This document shows positions 18,832 to 24,581 of a DNA stretch of 64,000 nucleotides, in pieces. The notes under the pieces were generated by a model that was given only the letters and a program-made list of their open reading frames with translations, searched no databases and was not told the DNA's origin. Position numbers and translations under genes: made by a program. This DNA comes from JACDAN01 sp035265935 (GTDB taxonomy: Bacteria > Actinomycetota > Thermoleophilia > Gaiellales > Gaiellaceae), in contig DATFOC010000058.1 of NCBI GenBank assembly GCA_035265935.1, positions 37,021 through 101,020 on the forward strand, given 5' to 3'. Every line of letters begins with the position of its first letter. Position 1 is the first letter of the stretch.

Positions 18832-19262
18832 TCGAGGTCCCGGTCCACCGCCTCCGAGAGGACGCCGTCGTCCCGTCCCAGGCCTACTCGGGCGACGCCG
18901 GGCTCGACCTGTCCGCGTGCGGGCGGCACGAGCTCGGTCCCGGCGAGCGGGCGGTGGTGCCCACTGGCCTGGCCGTGGCGATCCCCGAAGGCCACGGGGG
19001 CTTTGTCCTGCCGCGCTCCGGCCTGGCGGCGCGGAACGGCATCACGCTCGTCAACGCGCCGGGGCTGATCGACGCCGGCTATCGCGGGGAGGTGCAGGTC
19101 GTGATGCTGAACACCGATGCCAAGACGCCCTTCGTCGTCGAGCCCGGGATGCGCGTTGCACAGCTCGTCGTGCTCCCGGTGCCTGCCGTCGACATCGTGG
19201 AGCTCGAGGAGCTGCCCGCCAGCGAGCGCGGGGCCCGGGGCTTCGGCTCCTCGCGAGCCTAA
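18828..19262 (+). CDS. dut: dUTP diphosphatase
   Basis: A 144-residue trimeric-type dUTPase. All five motifs are visible: AGLDLSA (motif 1), PRSGLAARNGI (2), GLIDAGYRGEVQV (3), RVAQLVVLPV (4) and the C-terminal RGARGFGSS arm (5). It hydrolyses dUTP to dUMP, keeping uracil out of DNA and feeding thymidylate synthesis. The GTG start overlaps the hflX stop. Its TAA stop is formed by the first bases of the 166-bp hairpin repeat that follows. Confidence 0.96.
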   Translation: MIEVPVHRLREDAVVPSQAYSGDAGLDLSACGRHELGPGERAVVPTGLAVAIPEGHGGFVLPRSGLAARNGITLVNAPGLIDAGYRGEVQVVMLNTDAKTPFVVEPGMRVAQLVVLPVPAVDIVELEELPASERGARGFGSSRA

Positions 19263-19426
19263 TGCCCCTCCAGGCGATGCACGCCTGCTTCAGGCCCGCG
19301 ATCACACGGCGCCAGAGCCGACCGTCCTCCTCGCCAAGGCTGCCTAGCCTTGGCTCGTCGGAGTGCGCGCTCTGGCTTGGTGCTCACGACCCAGAAGCGG
19401 GGCAGCACCGCCAGAAGGGGCATTAG
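19261..19426 (+). repeat. 166-bp inverted-repeat element, copy A
   Basis: This element is matched without gaps by the reverse complement of 34044-34209: I count 135 of 166 identical bases (81 percent). It reads as one long imperfect inverted repeat. The ends agree over about 20 of 23 bases when the flanking CCT is included (AATGCCCCT at 19261-19269 against AGGGGCATT at 19416-19424). The tip is a perfect 9-bp stem, GCCAAGGCT/AGCCTTGGC, around GCCT. It begins at the stop of dut and ends 4 bases before the NUDIX start, so it fills the space between two co-directional genes. It could be a MITE-like mobile element or an RNA element in the transcript; no transposase or coding is present. Confidence 0.85.
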
Positions 19427-19430
19427 GGCC

Positions 19431-19889
19431 GTGGGCGCCGAGCCGCGGATCCGGGTGTCGGCGATCCTCCGTCGTAGCGATCGGCTGCTGCTCTGCCGGC
19501 ACGAGAAGCACGGCAAGGAGTACTGGCTCCTTCCCGGCGGAGGTGTGAACTCGGGCGAGAGCCTCGTCGATGCGCTGCATCGCGAGCTCGAGGAGGAGAT
19601 CGGCCTCGGGGAGGATGTCCCGGTCGAGGGGCCCGTTGCGATCGTGGACTCAATCGCGCCGCAGAGGAGCTTCGCGGCGAAGCACGTCGTGCACATCATC
19701 TTCGCGGGCGACCTCGGGGACCGGTCGCTCGACGCCGTGACGTCCCGCGACGCCGCCGTCAGGGGGCACAGGCTCTTCGCCCTGTCGGAGCTCGAGGAGG
19801 TCGTGCTCCATCCGCCGATCCAGCGCTTCCTGACGCGCTGGCGGCCGGGCGACCCGGTCGTCTACCTCGGCCCCTTGTGGGTTCCGTGA
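19431..19889 (+). CDS. NUDIX hydrolase
   Basis: A 152-residue protein from the GTG at 19431, directly after the hairpin repeat; in-frame extensions upstream read only repeat sequence and were discarded. The NUDIX box GGVNSGESLVDALHRELEEE plus IGL fits GX5EX7REUXEEXGU exactly (residues 41-64). The substrate is some nucleoside diphosphate linked to another moiety and cannot be predicted further. The neighbour dut suggests nucleotide-pool sanitation, but the repeat between them weakens an operon argument. Confidence 0.85.
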   Translation: MGAEPRIRVSAILRRSDRLLLCRHEKHGKEYWLLPGGGVNSGESLVDALHRELEEEIGLGEDVPVEGPVAIVDSIAPQRSFAAKHVVHIIFAGDLGDRSLDAVTSRDAAVRGHRLFALSELEEVVLHPPIQRFLTRWRPGDPVVYLGPLWVP

Positions 19890-19971
19890 CACGTCGGCGC
19901 ACTTTCGGCACGCTCGCCTAACCCACGAGCGCGCAGACCGGCAATACGATTGCGGTGGGGAGGAGGTTGGG

Positions 19972-20727
19972 CTACCTGGCGGCCCGGCCCCCGCGAGACC
20001 TGGCCCGGGCGGCCGCGACTCGATGAGCCTCGTCCTCGAGTGCGTCGGCCAGCGGCTCGAACACCGCCGGGGCGCCCGTCCGGTGAGCGATCGCCTGGGC
20101 GAGCAGCCAGTCGGCGAGCCAGGGGTTCCGCGGCAGGAGCGGCCCGTGGAGGTACGTGCCGATCACCCGCCCGACGCGACAGCCCTCGAAGCCGCTCTCA
20201 CCGTCGTTTCCGAAGCCGGCCACCACACGGCCGAGCGGCTCGGCGCCGTCCTCGAGCATCGTCCGCCCTGCGTGGTTCTCGAATCCGGCGATCGTCCGGC
20301 GGTCGCCCGGCTCGAGCTCGCACTCGAGCAGCACGTCGCCGATCATCCTCCGGTCGCCGGCCACCGTATGGAGCGGCAGGATTCCAGCGCCGGGCAGCTC
20401 GGCGCCAGACCGATCGCGGTAGAAGTGCCCGAGCAGCTGATAGCCGCCGCAGACCGCGAGCACTGCCGCACCAGCCTCCACGGCCTCCCGAAGAGCCTCG
20501 CCCTTCCCCGCGATGTCGCGTGCAACCAGCGCCTGCTCGCGGTCCTGCCCGCCGCCGACGTACAGAAGGTCGTGGGCGCCCGGGACGATCGCATCGTCCA
20601 TCCCGATCGCCTGAACCTCGAGGTCATGCCCTCGCCACTCAGCCCGCCGCGACAGCACCGCGATGTTGCCGCGGTCCGCGTAGATGTTCAGATACTCGGG
20701 GTAGAGGTGACCGACGCGGATCCTCAC
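19972..20727 (-). CDS. gatD: lipid II isoglutaminyl synthase, glutamine amidotransferase subunit GatD
   Basis: A 251-residue class I, CobB/CobQ-like amidotransferase. VGHLYPEYLNIYADRGN opens the protein. The nucleophile cysteine is in VLAVCGGYQLLG (near residue 93) and the catalytic histidine in VIGTYLHGPLLP (near residue 190). With MurT it amidates the D-glutamate of the lipid II stem peptide, a Gram-positive cell-wall modification. The GTG start overlaps the murT stop, as in the usual murT-gatD operon. The C-terminal tail is Arg/Ala-rich and variable. Confidence 0.9.
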   Translation of the reverse strand: MRIRVGHLYPEYLNIYADRGNIAVLSRRAEWRGHDLEVQAIGMDDAIVPGAHDLLYVGGGQDREQALVARDIAGKGEALREAVEAGAAVLAVCGGYQLLGHFYRDRSGAELPGAGILPLHTVAGDRRMIGDVLLECELEPGDRRTIAGFENHAGRTMLEDGAEPLGRVVAGFGNDGESGFEGCRVGRVIGTYLHGPLLPRNPWLADWLLAQAIAHRTGAPAVFEPLADALEDEAHRVAAARARSRGGRAAR

Positions 20728-22097
20728 GCTGCCTGCTCCCAGTACGGCTTCACGTAACCGCGTTCAGCAACGATCCCGCGGAGCCGCAGCATGGCCGTGT
20801 AGGTGGGGAGGACGCAGAGCTCGCCGCCGGCGGGAGTCAGCTCCAGCCCCCGATCGAGGGCGGCGTCGAGGTCCGGCATCACCTCGAGACGGTCATCGGC
20901 GAAGCCGGCGTACTTGCACCGCAGCGCGAGCTCGGCCGCCCGCTCGCCGGTGGCCACGACGCGGTCGAGCCGGTCGAACAAGGGCTCGAAGTCGACATCC
21001 CAGATCCAGGAGACGTCGCGCCCGTCCGCAATCGCGTCGTTCAGCGCGATGACGGCCAGGCTCGGGGTCCCGCCGGCGACGAGCGTCCGTACCACCTCGT
21101 TCGCCCCGGCTGGGTTCTTGATCAGCAGCAAGAGCAGGCTGCGCTCCCCGACGGGAATCCGCTCGAAGCGCCCGAATGCCGCGCTGAAGCGCTCGAGCCC
21201 CGAATGGATCTCCTCACGGGAGGCTCCCAGGACACCGGCCAGCGCCGCTGCCGCGAGCGCGTTGTAGACGTTGTAGAGGCCGGGAAGCGGTAGACGAACG
21301 CGCAACGAGCCCTGCTCGTCCGCCAGGTCGAACGAGACCGAATCCAGCCCGTCGAGCTCGATCGCCCGGGCGGCGAGGTCGAGCGGGGGCCGTGCATGGC
21401 CGCAGGCCGGACAGCGGTAGTCCCCGAGGTGCCCGACGTAGGCAGCCGCGTACTCGTAGGGGGTTCCACAACGCACGCACCACTTGGAGTCTGCTGCGTG
21501 TTGCAGCCCCGACGATCCGTGGCGGGTGTCGTCCACGCCGAAGTGGACACCCTTGCAGTCACGTGCGAGGTCTCCGACCTGCGGGTCGTCTGCGTTCGCG
21601 ACGACCCAGGCGTCCGGATCGAGTTCGCCGACCAGCTTGCGCCAGCGCTCGGCCACGAGCTCGAGCTCGCCGTACCGGTCGAGCTGGTCACGAAAGAGGT
21701 TCCCGAGACAAAGGGCGCGAGGCCGGACCCGCCTGGCGACGGCGGGAAGCGCTGCCTCATCCACCTCGAACAGGCCCAGGTCGGCGCCGTTCGCCGAGAG
21801 CAGGGTGGACGCGACTCCGGACAGGAGGTTCGCGCCGGCGCTGTTGTGGGCCAGTCGCAGCTGCGGCGACAGGATCTCCGCGACCATCGCGGCAGTCGTC
21901 GTCTTCCCGTTCGTCGCCGACACGATCGCCGACCCTTGCGGCAGTCGCGATGCGAGCCGCCCGACCGCGCTTGGATCGAGGACGTTCAGCAGCTTTCCGG
22001 GAATGGTCGTCCCGCCGCCGGCGCCGGCGAGGCGCGAAAGGCGTCCCGCCACGCGCGCCGCGGCGACACCGGCTGCGAGCGGCAGGCGAGGGCGCAT
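20724..22097 (-). CDS. murT: lipid II isoglutaminyl synthase, Mur ligase-like subunit MurT
   Basis: A 457-residue Mur ligase family protein. The start at 22097 (PRLPLAAGVAAARVAGRLSR) was chosen because the longer frame upstream reads through non-coding DNA. The ATP loop is VSATNGKTTTAAMVAEIL (about residues 57-74). A four-cysteine zinc ribbon characteristic of MurT is present (CVRCGTPY ... YRCPACGH, about residues 205-230), followed by the central domain and a DUF1727-type C-terminal domain. It activates D-iso-Glu of lipid II with ATP for amidation by GatD. Divergent from the protease unit on the plus strand. Confidence 0.92.
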   Translation of the reverse strand: MRPRLPLAAGVAAARVAGRLSRLAGAGGGTTIPGKLLNVLDPSAVGRLASRLPQGSAIVSATNGKTTTAAMVAEILSPQLRLAHNSAGANLLSGVASTLLSANGADLGLFEVDEAALPAVARRVRPRALCLGNLFRDQLDRYGELELVAERWRKLVGELDPDAWVVANADDPQVGDLARDCKGVHFGVDDTRHGSSGLQHAADSKWCVRCGTPYEYAAAYVGHLGDYRCPACGHARPPLDLAARAIELDGLDSVSFDLADEQGSLRVRLPLPGLYNVYNALAAAALAGVLGASREEIHSGLERFSAAFGRFERIPVGERSLLLLLIKNPAGANEVVRTLVAGGTPSLAVIALNDAIADGRDVSWIWDVDFEPLFDRLDRVVATGERAAELALRCKYAGFADDRLEVMPDLDAALDRGLELTPAGGELCVLPTYTAMLRLRGIVAERGYVKPYWEQAA

Positions 22098-22173
22098 CGC
22101 ACCTGAGCGTAACCCGAACGGCCGGCTTGCCCTCCGACCCGCTGCATCACTCGATCGAGGGAACTTCCCGGCC

Positions 22174-22189
22174 TCACCCCGATGGGTGA
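22174..22189. promoter_or_regulatory. palindrome TCACCC-N4-GGGTGA, copy 1
   Basis: A perfect 6+6 inverted repeat around CGAT, in the divergent region between murT (start 22097) and the small secreted ORF (start 22258). The same half-sites and spacing recur at 24422-24437 upstream of the GGDEF/HD-GYP gene. Two identical palindromes in non-coding DNA of neighbouring units suggest an operator for one transcription factor. A TTGACA hexamer lies downstream at 22227-22232, but without a convincing -10. Confidence 0.5.
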
Positions 22190-22257
22190 TGAGTTGAAAA
22201 GAGGGCAGACCCACACTTCGCACGGCTTGACAAATCCAAGTCGTCAGACCGCGCTGG

Positions 22258-22491
22258 GTGGCGCGTCGAGGGAGAGGGATATACCGGAACTGCTGCAGCA
22301 AGAGCACGAAGGCCAGGAGTGTCCTGGCGCTTCTCGTCGTCGGAGCACTGGGTCTGGCGGCCTCGCCGGCCGCGCTCGCGAAGGATCGCGGCGGGCCGGG
22401 CCAGCCGGGCGCCCAGCGGGCAGCCTTCGACAAGTCTTCGGGTCTCCCTCGCACGTTCCTCACCAGCCGATCGGTGTACTGGTCGGACTAA
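22258..22491 (+). CDS. small predicted secreted peptide
   Basis: A 77-codon frame from GTG with high GC3. A basic start and the hydrophobic stretch VLALLVVGALGLAASPAALA (about residues 22-41) form a signal peptide with an AxA-type cleavage site, leaving about 35 residues rich in Gly/Pro/Gln. The end, TSRSVYWSD, resembles the VSWSD repeats of the subtilisin encoded 54 bases downstream, so it may be a detached relative of that repeat tail or a partner secreted with it. No homologous family is recognised. Confidence 0.5.
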   Translation: MARRGRGIYRNCCSKSTKARSVLALLVVGALGLAASPAALAKDRGGPGQPGAQRAAFDKSSGLPRTFLTSRSVYWSD

Positions 22492-22545
22492 GAGAAATCT
22501 CATGCAACTGCGGCCCGCGCTAGACGCGGAGAAGAGGTAGACAAA

Positions 22546-24378
22546 ATGAACGGTAAGAGCGGGTCCTCCCGCGGCGAGCACCGGTCGTCCGCGCTGTGGG
22601 GGACCGGAAACCGGGGTGGAGACTCCCGGTCGAACGCGCTCTGGGGCAAGGGCGGTCGCGGCCTCATCACTGCGCTCGTTGCGGTGTTGGTCGTCGCTGC
22701 CCCGCTCGCAGCCGGCGCGCGCAAGGAAAACCAGCGGCAGGTTCGGCCTGCGGCGAACACGTACATCGACCCGGTCCTGCTGGCCAAGGCCAACTCGACT
22801 CCGAACGAGCTCGTGCCGGTCATCATTCAGGCGGATCAGGGCATCGGTACCGCGAGCGACGCGTTCCAGGACGCCGATCACAACGAGGAGAGCCAGCAGG
22901 GCAAGGACGACGCCGAGCGGATCAACCGGAAGCTGCGGTTCGTCGGCTCTCTCGCCGTGGAGCTCAAGGCGAAGAAGATGTTCTACCTCGCCCGGATTCC
23001 GGGTCTGACCGTCACCTCCGACGCCCGGGTGAAACTCAGCGGCTACACCTCGAGGCAGCTCTGGACCACGGCGTCGGGCGTGAAGCCGCTCTGGGACGGG
23101 CTTCCCGCGACCGGTCAGAAGATGCCTGCGATTGCAATCGTCGACTCGGGCATCGAGAAGAATCGGGCGGACTTCGACATGGGGGCACGCGTCACCGACG
23201 ACGTCGTGATCACCCAGCTCAAGCCCAATTCTCCGGGCGACGGCCGAGGTCACGGCACCTTCGTGGCGGGCATCGCCGCAGGCAGTGCCACCGATCAGGC
23301 CGGCGCAGCTCCGCAGGCCAATCTCATCTCGGTGGACGTGATGGATGACAGCGGGATGGCGCGGACGAGCGACGTCATCGCCGCGGCCGAGTGGATCCAC
23401 CAGAACCGGGCGTCCAAGAACATCAAGGTGGCGAACTTCTCGCTCCACTCGACAATGCCGAGCAACTTCACGAACGACCCGCTGGACAAGGCGGTCGAGA
23501 AGCTCTGGTTCGGCGGTGTCACGGTCGTCGCGGCGGCGGGCAACTACGGCAGATCAGATGGGCCGAGCGGCGTCCCGTACGCCCCAGGCAACGATCCGTT
23601 CGTGATCACGGTCGGGGCGGTCGACCTCGAGGGCAGTATCTATGCCTGGAATCACGACGTGCCGAACTGGTCGGCGTACGGCTACACGAAGGACGGCTTC
23701 CGCAAGCCCGAGCTCGCGGCTGCCGGCCGCTACATGATCGGCCCGGTGCCGACGGGCGCGACGCTCCGGACGGCTCGGCCGGAGAACGTCGTGAACGCCG
23801 GGTACATGCGCCTGTCTGGCACGTCGTTCTCGGCTCCGGTGGTGGCCGGCGCCGCGGCGCTGCTCCACATGCAGCATCCGACGTGGACTCCCGATCAGGT
23901 CAAGGGTGCGCTGATGCAGCGCGCCAGGTACATCCCGGATGCGCCCTCGGGCTCCGCCGGTGTGGGCGAGATCAACGCCTACAGGTCGACCCTGCTCACC
24001 AGCCCGCCGAACCCGAACGGGGCACTGAACAAGTTCCGCAAGCTGAATCCCCTCACCGGGATGACGGAGTTCGACGGGTCAATGTGGTATGCGGCCGCCA
24101 AAGCGAGCGTTTCCTGGGATTCGGTCTCCTGGAGCGACGTCTCCTGGTCTGACGTTTCCTGGACGGACGTCTCGTGGTCGGATGTGTCCTGGAGCGATGT
24201 CTCGTGGTCGGATGTGTCCTGGAGCGATGTCCTCGCAGCGGCCGACGTAAGCTGGGAGGACAACGCCGAAGCCGAGGTCGGGAATCCGGAGGGCGACTAC
24301 GTCACGACTCCGGAAGACGAGGCACTGGCAGCCGACCTCGGGCTGGCCGCGCCTCCGGCCGAAGCGCCGGCTCGGTAG
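22546..24378 (+). CDS. secreted subtilisin-like (S8) serine protease with VSWSD repeats
   Basis: A 610-residue protein; the ATG follows GAAGAGG at a suitable distance. Residues 14-39 hold two imperfect RS-S/N-ALWG-T/K-G units, then a hydrophobic signal segment (about 40-57, ending AAGA). A propeptide-like region precedes the catalytic domain. The triad is visible: Asp in IVDSGIE (near 199), His in GRGHGTFVAG (near 235) and Ser in LSGTSFSAPVVAG (near 426), with the oxyanion Asn region AAAGNYG. After the domain come eight exact five-residue VSWSD-type units (521-560) and an acidic Ala/Pro-rich tail. The role is probably extracellular proteolysis; the repeat may bind the envelope. An upstream palindrome is shared with the next gene. 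Confidence 0.92.
   Translation: MNGKSGSSRGEHRSSALWGTGNRGGDSRSNALWGKGGRGLITALVAVLVVAAPLAAGARKENQRQVRPAANTYIDPVLLAKANSTPNELVPVIIQADQGIGTASDAFQDADHNEESQQGKDDAERINRKLRFVGSLAVELKAKKMFYLARIPGLTVTSDARVKLSGYTSRQLWTTASGVKPLWDGLPATGQKMPAIAIVDSGIEKNRADFDMGARVTDDVVITQLKPNSPGDGRGHGTFVAGIAAGSATDQAGAAPQANLISVDVMDDSGMARTSDVIAAAEWIHQNRASKNIKVANFSLHSTMPSNFTNDPLDKAVEKLWFGGVTVVAAAGNYGRSDGPSGVPYAPGNDPFVITVGAVDLEGSIYAWNHDVPNWSAYGYTKDGFRKPELAAAGRYMIGPVPTGATLRTARPENVVNAGYMRLSGTSFSAPVVAGAAALLHMQHPTWTPDQVKGALMQRARYIPDAPSGSAGVGEINAYRSTLLTSPPNPNGALNKFRKLNPLTGMTEFDGSMWYAAAKASVSWDSVSWSDVSWSDVSWTDVSWSDVSWSDVSWSDVSWSDVLAAADVSWEDNAEAEVGNPEGDYVTTPEDEALAADLGLAAPPAEAPAR
24109..24228 (+). repeat. eight tandem 15-bp units encoding VSWSD
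   Basis: Eight consecutive in-frame 15-base units: the first reads VSWDS, the fourth VSWTD and the others VSWSD. Synonymous codons vary (TCC/TCG for the first Ser, AGC/TCG/TCT for the second), so the peptide repeat is under selection rather than being a recent slippage product. A ninth degenerate unit, VSWED, follows after LAAAD. Confidence 0.9.
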
Positions 24379-24421
24379 GCGAGCACTCCGAGCCGCGGGC
24401 GGCCAACGTGGCGCCCCCGGC

Positions 24422-24529
24422 TCACCCGTTTGGGTGAATCGCCGACCCCCTTCCGCCGATAACTCGAACGGGTGATGTTCGAGCCTCCAACCGGACGTAC
24501 GGTCAGCCCGGGGATGACCCTTCATCCCC
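24422..24529 (+). promoter_or_regulatory. leader with palindrome TCACCC-N4-GGGTGA (copy 2) and two hairpins
   Basis: The 203-base gap before the GGDEF/HD-GYP gene holds three inverted repeats. TCACCC/GGGTGA around GTTT is at 24422-24437, identical in half-sites to the one at 22174. CTCGAAC at 24463-24469 pairs with GTTCGAG at 24477-24483 across GGGTGAT, itself a third GGGTGA half-site. GGGGATG at 24510-24516 pairs with CATCCCC at 24523-24529. I looked for c-di-GMP riboswitch core motifs and do not see them. Confidence 0.45.
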
Positions 24530-24581
24530 CCTGCGCGAAAGAAGGCACCGAGTTGCGGCACATCCGAGGGACGAGCACCAG

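Noticed and set aside
24379..24581. c-di-GMP riboswitch in the leader of the GGDEF/HD-GYP gene
   Set aside because: Hairpins are present, but the conserved GEMM core sequences are not seen.
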